From Betaproteobacteria bacterium (lineage in GTDB: Bacteria > Pseudomonadota > Gammaproteobacteria > Burkholderiales > Usitatibacteraceae): 35,188 bases of DNA. The translations under genes and the position numbers were made by a program. Position 1 is the stretch's first letter; each line of letters starts with the position of its first letter. The DNA is taken from the NCBI GenBank assembly GCA_016790625.1, contig JAEUNB010000301.1, positions 1 through 35,188 on the forward strand, written 5' to 3'. Below are positions 17,930 to 28,774 of this stretch, one piece after another. The notes under the pieces are model-generated. The model had not been told where the DNA came from. It did not search any database and saw only the letters and a list, made by a program, of their open reading frames with translations.

Positions 17930-18487
17930 CTAGCCTTCTTTCTTGGCCCAGATCGCCGGCAGGTTACGCCACGCGCCTGAAACATCCATACCATAGCCGT
18001 AAATAAACCGGTTGGGCACCTCGATACCTACGTACTTCGCTTTCAGCGGCTTCTTGGCGTTGATCTCGGCGCCGTAATCCTTGGTACAAAACACTGCGCA
18101 CTCCACGGACAATGCGCCTTGGCTTCTCAGCAATTCAACAATCGCCGCCAGCGTCACGCCCTCGTCGAGAATATCGTCCAGTAACAATACGTGCCGTCCC
18201 TTGACGTTATCGCGTGGCGTGACGCGCCAGGTGAGGTGGGTACCGACGGTTTTTTCGCCATAGCGCGACGCCTGCACGATATCGAAGTCGAGCGGAAAAT
18301 CGAGCTGTGGCAGTAACTGCCCGGTAAACACCACTGCACCACCCATCACGCCCAATACCAGCGGATGCTTGTCAGCGTAATCGCGATTCAACTCTTTGGC
18401 TACACGTGTAGTGGCGGCATTTACTTCATCGGCGGTAAACAGGATTTCCGATTCGGCAATCAGTGTGTGGGCATCTTGTGAATTCAT
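17930..18487 (-). CDS. hpt: Hypoxanthine-guanine phosphoribosyltransferase
   Basis: Hpt makes IMP or GMP from hypoxanthine or guanine and PRPP. The 185-residue protein has the PRPP-binding motif V-L-L-L-D-D-I-L-D-E-G-V-T-L, the N-terminal G-V-M-G-G-A-V-V-F loop, and the purine-contact segment V-G-I-E-V-P-N-R-F-I-Y-G-Y-G-M-D. The stop is three bases from the mtnP ATG. Together they would complete salvage of hypoxanthine from methylthioinosine. galU lies 44 bp downstream on the other side of mRNA flow (upstream in the cluster). Confidence 0.93.
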   Translation of the reverse strand: MNSQDAHTLIAESEILFTADEVNAATTRVAKELNRDYADKHPLVLGVMGGAVVFTGQLLPQLDFPLDFDIVQASRYGEKTVGTHLTWRVTPRDNVKGRHVLLLDDILDEGVTLAAIVELLRSQGALSVECAVFCTKDYGAEINAKKPLKAKYVGIEVPNRFIYGYGMDVSGAWRNLPAIWAKKEG

Positions 18488-18531
18488 GAGCGGTTGGTCC
18501 AGTCAGGTTGAGTGCGAGATTGTGTTCGGGA

Positions 18532-19428
18532 TTATTTGAGTTTGGCGAGAAATTTTTCAAACGCCGTGCCGACTTCCGGATGCTTCAGCGCCAACGCGAC
18601 GGTTGCCTTGAGATAGCCCAGTTTGGAGCCACAGTCGTAACGCGTGCCATCGAACTCGTAGGCGAAAATGTCCTGCTTTTTCATCAGCGCGGCGATACCG
18701 TCTGTCAACTGGATTTCACGTCCCGCACCGCGCTCAACGCGTTCCAGATGCTCGAAGATCTCCGGCGTCAAAATGTAGCGCCCCACCACGCTCAAAGTGG
18801 AAGGCGCATTCTCCGGCTTTGGTTTCTCGACAATGCCGAACATCTTCGACACGCGCTCGCCCGCCTTGGTCGATATCGGCTTGGATGCGACGATGCCATA
18901 CGAGGAGGTCTCGTGACGTGCGACGTTGACCACACCCAGCACGGAAGCGTGATGCCGTTCGTATTGCGCGACCATCTGTTTCATTACCGGCGCTTTGCCT
19001 TCGCCGGCATCAATCAAGTCATCGGCCAGAATCACCGCAAACGGCTCATCGCCAACCAGATGCCTGGCACAAAGCACCGCATGACCGAGGCCCAGCGCCT
19101 CGGGCTGCCGCACATAGACATACTGCACTCCCGCCGGCAGCATCTCGCGCACCTGCTGCAGCAACTTGTGTTTGCCCTTGTCATGCAATTCGGCTTCCAG
19201 CTCATAAGCCTTGTCGAAATGATCCTCGATTGTACGTTTGCCACGACCGGTGACGAAGATCATCTCGGTGATGCCGGCGGCAGCGGCTTCCTCCACCGCA
19301 TACTGAATCAACGGCTTGTCGACCACCGGCAGCATTTCCTTCGGGCTGGCCTTGGTGGCGGGCAGGAAACGCGTGCCGAGACCAGCGACAGGAAAAACGG
19401 CTTTGCTAACGGGCGTATTTTTTTTCAT
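18532..19428 (-). CDS. galU: UTP-glucose-1-phosphate uridylyltransferase GalU
   Basis: GalU makes UDP-glucose for LPS core, capsule, glycolipid and trehalose synthesis. The 298 residues include the nucleotide-binding signature [19 protein letters not shown], the [13 protein letters not shown] segment, the uracil/metal stretch [10 protein letters not shown] and the Y-G-I-V core. The gene opens ATG followed by A8 (19418-19425), a homopolymer right at the start. It begins 14 bp after ligA. Confidence 0.96.
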   Translation of the reverse strand: MKKNTPVSKAVFPVAGLGTRFLPATKASPKEMLPVVDKPLIQYAVEEAAAAGITEMIFVTGRGKRTIEDHFDKAYELEAELHDKGKHKLLQQVREMLPAGVQYVYVRQPEALGLGHAVLCARHLVGDEPFAVILADDLIDAGEGKAPVMKQMVAQYERHHASVLGVVNVARHETSSYGIVASKPISTKAGERVSKMFGIVEKPKPENAPSTLSVVGRYILTPEIFEHLERVERGAGREIQLTDGIAALMKKQDIFAYEFDGTRYDCGSKLGYLKATVALALKHPEVGTAFEKFLAKLK

Positions 19429-19442
19429 TGCTTCCGAATGCG

Positions 19443-21479
<2,037 letters not shown>

Positions 21480-22583
21480 TCAGGAATAAAGCCGCAACGC
21501 CGCCGGGCTACCCGGCAGTACATTGTGCGAAACCATGGTGGCGGAAATTTGCGCAATGGTTTCGCCAATCACCTTGCGACCATTCGCGGTCAGCAGCGCA
21601 CGGTTGTCATCAACAATTTCACCCTGCAAGGTATCGGCAAATCTGAGCGCCAGCGCCATCATGCGTTCGAACACTTTCTCCGGCTGCACCGTGCGCGGCA
21701 CATCGAGCGCGAGGCTGAGTCCGGTCAGGTACGCGCCGGCATGCTTGATTCCGGGTTGCTCGTTGGCTTCCATATTGCGCAGCGTGAATTGCAAATTGCC
21801 CAGGTCGTCGCGCAGAACATACTCGCCCGACTCGTTGGCCATCATGCCGTTTGATTCGGCCAATCCACGCACTTTGGTGGTGGCGAAGGTCACGCCACTC
21901 TTGCCGATGATATTGACCGCAATTTCAATATCCGTGTCGGCACAGAACGCGTCAACGGTTTGGGCACGATGCATCGCCAGATTGATATCCTCACGCTGCG
22001 AAACCGCGCCGATGCCCTGCGCAAACGACGCCATCATTTCGTTGAACAGCGCCAGCGTATTTGAATCGACAGGCCCGCTGCGACTGGCCAGTTGCAGCCC
22101 AGCACGTAGTTCACGAAAGCCCTTGTCATCGTCGATATTGGCGTCAATCGGCTGCCACAAGCCGCCGACCAATCCTTCCCACAAAACGTGTTTCGACACC
22201 TTTCGCGACTGGTCGACCACGGGCCAGAACTGGTCGGGAAGCATGGGCGAGTCAGCGAGCACCAGCGCCACGGTATCGATCTCAGCATTGATCGCCGCCG
22301 TACTGCCGTGATCGGCATCGCGGGGCGTGATCGGTGACGAGACGATGGGCGCAAACATGCCTTCCTCAATGTCGTCGGTGGCCGCCTTGAATGACGGTGC
22401 TGGCATCTCGCCCAGCTTCGGTTCAACACGCTCACCATCGAACAGCACGTCGGGATGATCGGCGCTGAAGGCGCGCTCGTAACGTTTCTTGTACTTCGAT
22501 TCCTGCCAGCGGTTGTAGACGATGACGGCGACGATCACGACGATCGCGATACCGCCCAGAGCCATCTGGAAATCACTGATCAT
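21480..22583 (-). CDS. zipA: Cell division protein ZipA
   Basis: ZipA tethers FtsZ to the inner membrane at the division site. The 367-residue protein begins with one membrane helix (A-L-G-G-I-A-I-V-V-I-V-A-V-I-V-Y, about residues 8-23) followed by a basic stretch. A variable linker with P-A-S-F-K-A-A follows, then a C-terminal FtsZ-binding domain (about residues 215-360) with F-G-V-T-F-A-T-T-K-V-type and G-L-A-E-S-N-G-M-M patterns. The linker lacks the Pro/Gln-rich length of E. coli ZipA, and the acidic D-D-I-E-E-G region is odd but common in betaproteobacteria. GGAAG lies about 9 bases before the ATG. Repeat copy C lies in the 124-bp gap after smc. Confidence 0.88.
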   Translation of the reverse strand: MISDFQMALGGIAIVVIVAVIVYNRWQESKYKKRYERAFSADHPDVLFDGERVEPKLGEMPAPSFKAATDDIEEGMFAPIVSSPITPRDADHGSTAAINAEIDTVALVLADSPMLPDQFWPVVDQSRKVSKHVLWEGLVGGLWQPIDANIDDDKGFRELRAGLQLASRSGPVDSNTLALFNEMMASFAQGIGAVSQREDINLAMHRAQTVDAFCADTDIEIAVNIIGKSGVTFATTKVRGLAESNGMMANESGEYVLRDDLGNLQFTLRNMEANEQPGIKHAGAYLTGLSLALDVPRTVQPEKVFERMMALALRFADTLQGEIVDDNRALLTANGRKVIGETIAQISATMVSHNVLPGSPAALRLYS

Positions 22584-22634
22584 TGACTGGCTTCCGATTC
22601 GAAAGAGTTATGTCGGGGACAACAGTCACTGCTG

Positions 22635-22700
22635 AAACTCTAGCACCGGCGCGGCTTTCAGACCATTTATTTCCTGTAATCCGCTCCAGTGCTTGACTTT
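22635..22700. repeat. 66-bp palindromic repeat, copy C (between smc and zipA)
   Basis: This copy begins AAACTCTAG and ends TTGACTTT. It is the most decayed at its ends; 18 of 23 arm positions pair. It lies 7 bp past the smc stop codon and 51 bp before the zipA start. On the minus strand the phase used in uppS stays open (K-V-K-H-W-S-G at the start, A-A-P-V-L-E-F at the end). On the plus strand the same phase has two stops. Confidence 0.85.
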
Positions 22701-22707
22701 GCATATC

Positions 22708-25700
22708 TTACGCCGCCACCGGCACCGGCGATGCGGCAAATTTTTTCGCCGCGTGAATATCCACTTCGACGATGCGCGACACGCCGGGTTCATTCATCGT
22801 CACGCCGACCAGCTGCTCGCCCATTTCCATCGTCACCTTGTTGTGGGTGATGAACAGGAACTGTGTTGAGGCCGACATCTTCTTCACCAGATCGCAGAAA
22901 CGGTCGGTGTTGGAGTCATCCAGCGGCGCGTCGACCTCATCCAGCAAACAGAACGGTGCGGGATTGAGGCGGAACAGCGAGAACACCAGCGACAGTGCGG
23001 TGAGCGCCTTTTCGCCGCCCGACAGCAACTGGATCGACTGATTCTTCTTGCCCGGTGGCTGCGCGAATACCTGCAGGCCAGCATCGAGGATCTCGTCGCC
23101 GGTCAAGCGCAGGTACGCATTGCCACCGCCGAACAGCGATGGGAACAGCTCCATGAAGTTGCGGTTGACGATTTCGAAGGTTGATTGCAGCAGGTCGCGC
23201 GTTTCGCGATCGATACGCTTGATCGCGGCCTCCAGTGTAGCGACGGCTTCGTTCAAATCCTGCGATTGCGCATCGAGGAAGGCCTTGCGTTCGGAGGCTT
23301 GCTCCAACTCGGCCAACGCCGCCAGGTTGACCGCGCCCAGTTCGGCGATGGCGGCGTTGAGACGATTGATTTCGGATTGATACGCGGTAGAGCGGGTCTT
23401 CTTCTCCACCATGTCGGCCAGTTCTTCTAGGTTGGCGCCCGATTCGGCCAGCTGCTGGGTGTAATTTTCCTCGTTGATGCGCGCTTCCTGCTCTTTCATG
23501 CGCAGCTCGGTGATCTTGTCGCGCAGCGGTTGGAGGCTGTGCTCGATCGAGGACTTCTTCTCTTCCAGCTCTTTCAGTTTGCCGGTGGCAGATTCCATCG
23601 CGTCGCGCGCAGCGGCCAGCGCCTTTTCCTTCTCGGCACGCAATTCAAGCGCCGCTTGAAGGCGTTCGCGGATATTGCCTTCCTGCAAGTTTTCCAGCTC
23701 AGTCGATAACGCGACGCGTGACATCGACACCGCTTCGCCGCGCTTCACCAACTGCGAAACCATGTCCGACAGCGACTTGATCTTGTCGTGGCAGGAGCGC
23801 TCAAAGTAATTGGCCTCCTGCGCCGCACGATCGGCCGCATTGACGCGCTCGCGTGCATCGGTGAGCGCACGCTCCGCCGCCTGCTGCGCGGCTTCAAACT
23901 CCATCAGCTTGTCCGTCATCTCGCTGATCTTGTTGCCGCCCTCTTCCAGCCGCGCTTGCGCTTCGGCCATTTCCGCACGTTCTTTTTCGATCTCGAGGTC
24001 GATGCCGCCCATTTCCTCGCGGATGGCGTTGCGACGCCCTTCTGCTTGCGCCACGGCTTGCGAAAGCTTCAACGCTTCCATTTGCAGGCTGTGTTCGCGA
24101 TTCTTGGTTTCCTGAATCCGCACACGTAGATCGCGCAGCGATTCTTGCGTGCCAGTAAGCCGGTCTTCCGTTTCCTTCTGCTGCGCTTCCAGCACATGCC
24201 GCGCCTCGATCTTTCCGGGCAGCTCGGCTTTTAAGGACTCGATTTCGCGCTGACGCTGCAGCACGCCGTGCAATTCCGATTGCGGGCCGTGGAACACCAG
24301 TCCGTGCTGGCTGTATAGATGGCCGTTGGCGGTGACCAGCACTGCGCCGAACGGCAACGATGCCATCTTTGCGCGTGCATCGGCTTCATTTTCCAGCACG
24401 AACACATTTGCAAGACATTCACGCACAAATGGCATCACTGCGGGATTGTCCGCACTGACCCAATCGGACAATGCGGTGAAGCCTGCGGCCGATGTCGATG
24501 CGGGATTGCCATTCTCGAAGTACAACGAAACGCTGCCCGGCGGCGGATCGCCCGCCACACGGTCGATCACGCTCTTGTCGGTCAGCTTGATCGCATTGAG
24601 CTTCAGGCCCAGCGCCGATTCCAGCGCATCTTCCCAGCCCTGCTTGATCTTGATCGCCTGCCACAGGCGCGGCGCATTATCGAGCTGATATTTCGACAGC
24701 CACATCGCCAGGCGGTTGTTGTTGTCCAGTCTTGCCTGCTGATTTTGCAACGCCAGCAGCGCCGCTTCGATGCGCGCCAGTTCGCGTGTCGCGTCGCCGA
24801 TTGCTTCCACCGACTTCTTGCGCTGCGATTCGAGCTCGGCCAGCTGTTTGTCTGCTTCGGCCATTTTCTCTTCGAGCTGCAGCACCATTTCCTGCACTTC
24901 GGCGCGCTCGCCCTCGACCTGCGCCAGCGCATCCGGCTCCGGCACCACCAGATTCATGTTCTCGGTGGTCAGGCGATTCTTGCGTTGCTCAAGCTGCGAA
25001 AGAATCTTCAGCGCATTCGATTCGCGCGCCTCTTCCAGCGCCTGACCCTGTTCGGCGGTACGCACTTTATTTTCAATCGTGCGCGTCGCGGCGACGGCTT
25101 CCTTAAGTTTGTCTTCAAACGTCGGCACTTCGGTGCGCATCACTTCGGCGCGCTCGCGTGCTTCGGCCACGCGATCGATGCCGCTGGCCAGCTCACGATG
25201 CCAGCGCTCCAGCTCGTTGGCGGTGGATTCGCGATTGGTTTCGACTTCGGCAATCTGCTGCGCCAGCGCATCGATCTGCGCGGTCAGGCGGCGGCGGTTG
25301 TCGCCGAGGTAATTGATTTCCTGCTCCAGCTGCACCACGCTGGTGTTGGCTTCGAACATGCCGGCTTGTGCGGCCGTGAGCTGGTCGGTCTCCGTGTAGT
25401 GATCCTGGCGCAGCTTGTCGAGCTCGGCTTCAACTTCGCGCAATCTGGCCGTTTCACCTTCAAACCCGGTTTCGGTCTTGATGATTTCGTTGGCGTAACG
25501 CTCTTTCGACGCTTTGACTTCGCGCTGCTTGGTGTAAGCCCACAGGTTCTCGTTCAACTTCAGTTCGTTGTTGAACTCGTGGTACTTGGCGGCGACCGCA
25601 GCCTGGTCGGTGAGCTTGATGACCTGCTTATCCAGTTCGGAAAGAATGTCGCTGACGCGATTCAGGTTTTCCTTCGAATCTTCAAGTCGCGCCTCGGTTT

Positions 25701-26235
25701 CCTTGCGGCGCTCGCGGTATTTCGAAACGCCCGCCACCTCTTCTAGAAAAACGCGCAACTCTTCCGGCTTGGAGGTGATCACGCGCGAAATCATGCCCTG
25801 CTCGATGATGGCGTATGCACGTGGGCCAAGTCCGGTACCCAGGAACATGTCGGTGATGTCGCGGCGGCGCACATGCTGGCCATTGATGTAATAGTCGGAA
25901 TTGCCATCGCGCGTCAGCACACGCTTGACCGAGATTTCGCTGTACTGTCCCCACTGGCCGCCGATGCGTCCGAGCGAATTGTCGAAAACCAGTTCCACAC
26001 TGGCGCGACCACCCGGCTTGCGCGAGGTCGAGCCATTGAAGATCACGTCTTCCATTTTTTCGCCACGCAAATGCTTGGCGGATGATTCACCCAGCACCCA
26101 GCGAACGGCATCAATCACATTCGATTTGCCGCAGCCGTTGGGGCCGACGACGCCGACCAGCTGGCCGGGCACTGCGATGGTGGTGGGATCGACGAAGGAT
26201 TTGAAACCGGCAAGCTTTATTTGAGTTAGACGCAC
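22708..26235 (-). CDS. smc: Chromosome segregation protein SMC
   Basis: SMC is the ATPase arm of the condensin complex that compacts and separates chromosomes, working with ScpA and ScpB (not in this window). The 1175-residue protein has Walker A G-P-N-G-C-G-K-S-N (31-39), a first coiled coil, a hinge around residues 500-650 (with G-S-V-S-L-Y-F), a second coiled coil, the ABC signature L-S-G-G-E-K (near 1072) and Walker B F-C-L-L-D-E-V-D-A-P-L-D-D (near 1098). I chose the GTG at 26235 because V-R-L-T-Q-I-K-L-A-G-F-K-S-F is the normal SMC start and AGGAAG lies about 6 bases upstream. The frame is open 31 codons further up, without family similarity. Confidence 0.96.
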   Translation of the reverse strand: MRLTQIKLAGFKSFVDPTTIAVPGQLVGVVGPNGCGKSNVIDAVRWVLGESSAKHLRGEKMEDVIFNGSTSRKPGGRASVELVFDNSLGRIGGQWGQYSEISVKRVLTRDGNSDYYINGQHVRRRDITDMFLGTGLGPRAYAIIEQGMISRVITSKPEELRVFLEEVAGVSKYRERRKETEARLEDSKENLNRVSDILSELDKQVIKLTDQAAVAAKYHEFNNELKLNENLWAYTKQREVKASKERYANEIIKTETGFEGETARLREVEAELDKLRQDHYTETDQLTAAQAGMFEANTSVVQLEQEINYLGDNRRRLTAQIDALAQQIAEVETNRESTANELERWHRELASGIDRVAEARERAEVMRTEVPTFEDKLKEAVAATRTIENKVRTAEQGQALEEARESNALKILSQLEQRKNRLTTENMNLVVPEPDALAQVEGERAEVQEMVLQLEEKMAEADKQLAELESQRKKSVEAIGDATRELARIEAALLALQNQQARLDNNNRLAMWLSKYQLDNAPRLWQAIKIKQGWEDALESALGLKLNAIKLTDKSVIDRVAGDPPPGSVSLYFENGNPASTSAAGFTALSDWVSADNPAVMPFVRECLANVFVLENEADARAKMASLPFGAVLVTANGHLYSQHGLVFHGPQSELHGVLQRQREIESLKAELPGKIEARHVLEAQQKETEDRLTGTQESLRDLRVRIQETKNREHSLQMEALKLSQAVAQAEGRRNAIREEMGGIDLEIEKERAEMAEAQARLEEGGNKISEMTDKLMEFEAAQQAAERALTDARERVNAADRAAQEANYFERSCHDKIKSLSDMVSQLVKRGEAVSMSRVALSTELENLQEGNIRERLQAALELRAEKEKALAAARDAMESATGKLKELEEKKSSIEHSLQPLRDKITELRMKEQEARINEENYTQQLAESGANLEELADMVEKKTRSTAYQSEINRLNAAIAELGAVNLAALAELEQASERKAFLDAQSQDLNEAVATLEAAIKRIDRETRDLLQSTFEIVNRNFMELFPSLFGGGNAYLRLTGDEILDAGLQVFAQPPGKKNQSIQLLSGGEKALTALSLVFSLFRLNPAPFCLLDEVDAPLDDSNTDRFCDLVKKMSASTQFLFITHNKVTMEMGEQLVGVTMNEPGVSRIVEVDIHAAKKFAASPVPVAA

Positions 26236-26406
26236 TATTTCTTCCTGATCCAGTTTCGCGGTCTGCGGCCCGGCTGGCCGCCAAAGATGCACAAAACCCG
26301 CTCCAACGTCGTCGCATGATGACCTCAAGCGACCAATGGGCGGGTCCGGTGAAATACAATAGATGCAATTTTAACGTAACGGTTTTCGCAAAACCAATCG
26401 AACATC

Positions 26407-26931
26407 ATGACGAAGTCCCGCAAAAAAGATTCCACTTCAAGAAAATCCGCCAAGCCCTTGAGCAATAAGGCCGCAACGGCAAAATTGACCAAGCTCGGCG
26501 ACAAGCCGACCGCGCAACCGGACAAAACGCTGGAAGTGTTTCCCAATCCGCAGCCGAAACGCGATTTCGTCATTCACATGCAGATCCCGGAATTCACCTG
26601 CCTGTGTCCGAAGACGGGCCAACCGGATTTCGCCACGCTCTATCTCGACTACATCCCTGATCAGCACTGCGTCGAACTGAAGAGCCTCAAGCTCTACATC
26701 TGGTCGTTCCGCGATGAAGGCAAATTCCACGAAGCGGTGACGAATGAAATCCTTGATGACATCGTCACGGCCATTTCGCCACGATTCGCTCGCTTGACCG
26801 CGAAATTCTGGGTACGAGGTGGGATATTCACGACCGTCGTCGCAGAGCATCGCGCGCGCGGGTGGAAGCCCCTGCCACCGGTCGATTTGGCACGCTTTGC
26901 CGACGAGTCCAGCGTTACTGAGCGAGGGTAG
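26407..26931 (+). CDS. queF: NADPH-dependent 7-cyano-7-deazaguanine reductase QueF (short type)
   Basis: QueF reduces preQ0 to preQ1 in queuosine tRNA-modification synthesis. The 174-residue protein carries the QueF block [16 protein letters not shown] with the catalytic Cys67 and Asp74, and the NADPH-site pattern [22 protein letters not shown]. It is the single-domain (short) form. The first ~40 residues are a Lys/Ser/Thr-rich basic extension with no family similarity. The ATG has no strong ribosome binding site. It diverges from smc across a 171-bp region in which TACAAT (about 60 bases upstream) could serve as a -10. Confidence 0.9.
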   Translation: MTKSRKKDSTSRKSAKPLSNKAATAKLTKLGDKPTAQPDKTLEVFPNPQPKRDFVIHMQIPEFTCLCPKTGQPDFATLYLDYIPDQHCVELKSLKLYIWSFRDEGKFHEAVTNEILDDIVTAISPRFARLTAKFWVRGGIFTTVVAEHRARGWKPLPPVDLARFADESSVTERG

Positions 26932-27072
26932 CATCCCATTTTCTCGTGGGCGTCAGTTTCGTTTTTTAATACTATTGGTGTGTTTGCGCTGCACCAAGTC
27001 GATTTTCACGCAACTTTCATATTTGCCGATTTAGAATGGCACGCCGTTCTCATTTAACAAATCGGAGAAAAC

Positions 27073-27717
27073 ATGAAAAAGTCGATTATCTCGCTCGCCG
27101 CTCTGGCTATTGTTGCCAGCGCTGCTACTGCGCATGCGCAACAAAATGGTTCCGGCTTCTACGCCGGCGTTGCCATCGGCCAGTCCAAGGCCACCAATGT
27201 CACCGAAGGCGACGTCAGCGACTTCCTGCGCCGCAATGGTTATTTGAATCCCGTTACGTCTGCTGACCGCAAGGACACCACCTACCGCTTCACTGGCGGC
27301 TATCAATTCAATCCGAATGTTGCTGTGGAGGCGATCTATACCGATATAGGCAGCTTCGGCACCCGCTCTAGCGTCACCGGTGGCAGCGTTAACGCCGACT
27401 ACAATGCCAAGGGTTTCGGCATCGATCTGGTCCTGTCTGCACCGATGACCGAGCAATTCTCCGTATTCGGCCGCGTCGGCGCGATCCAGGCCAAGACTGA
27501 AGCCGCGTTCAGCTCTTCGGGTGTCGTCGGCCTGAGCTTTGTTCAGGGCAGCAAGACCAAGACCGGACAACATTTCGGCCTGGGTCTGCAATACAATCTC
27601 AGCCGCGAACTCGCAGTTCGTGGTGAAGTGGAACGTTTTCGCAAACTCGGCGATGCATCGACCGGCGGTGACCTGGAAGCTGACGCAGTCAATGTCGGTT
27701 TGATTTTCCGCTTCTGA
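27073..27717 (+). CDS. Outer-membrane beta-barrel protein (OmpA/OmpW-type porin-like)
   Basis: The 214-residue protein starts with a signal peptide (M-K-K-S-I-I-S-L-A-A-L-A, cleavage likely after A-H-A, before Q-Q-N-G). The mature part has alternating hydrophobic strands with aromatic girdles (G-F-Y-A-G-V-A-I-G, T-Y-R-F-T-G-G-Y-Q-F, A-V-E-A-I-Y-T-D-I-G, F-G-R-V-G-A-I-Q, F-G-L-G-L-Q-Y-N-L). It ends N-V-G-L-I-F-R-F with a C-terminal phenylalanine, as recognised by BamA. About eight strands fit a small OmpA-like barrel. A good ribosome binding site (GGAG) precedes the ATG. The 141-bp gap upstream is AT-rich and probably holds its promoter (TAGAAT near 27035 resembles a -10). A clear terminator follows. 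Confidence 0.85.
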   Translation: MKKSIISLAALAIVASAATAHAQQNGSGFYAGVAIGQSKATNVTEGDVSDFLRRNGYLNPVTSADRKDTTYRFTGGYQFNPNVAVEAIYTDIGSFGTRSSVTGGSVNADYNAKGFGIDLVLSAPMTEQFSVFGRVGAIQAKTEAAFSSSGVVGLSFVQGSKTKTGQHFGLGLQYNLSRELAVRGEVERFRKLGDASTGGDLEADAVNVGLIFRF

Positions 27718-27733
27718 TAGTTGGCGCCCAACG

Positions 27734-27765
27734 AAAACCGCACGCAATGGTGTGCGGTTTTTTTT
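27734..27765 (+). terminator. Terminator after the beta-barrel gene
   Basis: ACCGCAC and GTGCGGT form a 7-bp stem with an 8-base loop, preceded by A-rich and followed by T8. It ends the barrel gene and overlaps the stop codon of the convergent EamA gene. Confidence 0.85.
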
Positions 27766-28663
27766 ATGTGCGTTTGTTTTTCTTCATGCGGCTTTCGGCC
27801 ATGGTCGAGATCAGCCCCGCAGCGATGATCATTGCCCCGCCCAGCCAGTCTTGCAGACGGCTGGCCTCACCAGCAAGGTAATGCGCGGCCACGGCAGCCA
27901 CCACCAGTTCAAACAGCATGATCACGGCAGCACGATTCGCTTCGAGATGACTCAATCCGTACTGCAAGGCGACGCTGGTCGAAAACAGTGTGATGCCGAT
28001 CGCAACCAGCAACAGCGCGTGAGGCGAAGCCAGCGCAGGCCATGCGCCAATCGCGGGTGAGAAAAACACGGCGACCGGCAGCGCCACCAGAAAGACGCCG
28101 ATACTACCCGCGAGCGATTTCGCCTCCGGCGAGGCCTTGGTCGCCGCTTTGACGAACACATTGCAGGCGGCGAAGGTAAAGCCTGCCATCAGTCCCAGCC
28201 ACTCGTAAATATTGCGCGGTGCGGGCAATCCCAATTCCGGCCGCCACAGCATGACCACGGCGCCGGCCAGCGCCAGCAACATCACCGCGTAGCCTGAGAT
28301 TGTGAGGCGTTCATGCAAAACGAAACGCGATAGCGGCACAGTCCACAACGGCGCCAGATAGAACAGCAGCACAATGCGCAGCACCTCAGCCTGGACAATG
28401 GCGACGAGGTAGGAGACATTGGTGATGCCTGCGGTCAATCCGATCACAAATAACCAGCGCGCGTTGGCCGGAAACTCCCGCCACGTGTGCCGCAAAACAA
28501 TGCCACCGAGAGTGGTCGCCACCAGATAGGCGAAGACAGTCGATACCGGCGAAGGCACCCCGGCCGCCTCAATAGCGCGAAACGGATACCAGAGAATTCC
28601 CCACGACGTTGCGCCCAGAAGGATGGCGAATACTGGACGCACAGAGGGAGATGCGTGTTTCAA
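27764..28663 (-). CDS. EamA/DMT-family transporter
   Basis: The 299-residue protein has about ten transmembrane helices in two repeats of five (EamA domains about residues 8-140 and 155-285). The typical loop glycine/proline pattern and a W-R-P-E turn lie at the mid-point. DMT proteins export amino acids or other small metabolites; no substrate can be told from the sequence. The stop lies in the T-run of the facing terminator. It diverges from the methyltransferase gene across 111 bp. Confidence 0.9.
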   Translation of the reverse strand: MKHASPSVRPVFAILLGATSWGILWYPFRAIEAAGVPSPVSTVFAYLVATTLGGIVLRHTWREFPANARWLFVIGLTAGITNVSYLVAIVQAEVLRIVLLFYLAPLWTVPLSRFVLHERLTISGYAVMLLALAGAVVMLWRPELGLPAPRNIYEWLGLMAGFTFAACNVFVKAATKASPEAKSLAGSIGVFLVALPVAVFFSPAIGAWPALASPHALLLVAIGITLFSTSVALQYGLSHLEANRAAVIMLFELVVAAVAAHYLAGEASRLQDWLGGAMIIAAGLISTMAESRMKKNKRT

Positions 28664-28774
28664 AGAGGCGAACCTTTATAATCGTAGTGATTCTCTTACT
28701 GGCCAACAGTCCGCCAGCCAAGCGAGCCGCGCATTCTAGCAGCCGCCTAATTTCATCTGAACCAGCTACCACAC

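Noticed and set aside
24319..25746. A 475-codon frame on the plus strand opposite smc.
   Set aside because: It is a shadow of the smc coiled-coil gene; composition and lack of start signals give no support.
26288..26300. AACCCGCTCCAA upstream of smc resembles half an arm of the palindromic repeat.
   Set aside because: Only about 12 bases match, no paired arm is nearby and the flanks do not fit the repeat, so it is probably chance.
26236..26328. 31 extra codons at the 5' end of the smc frame.
   Set aside because: The family-like start and the AGGAAG site both point to the GTG at 26235.
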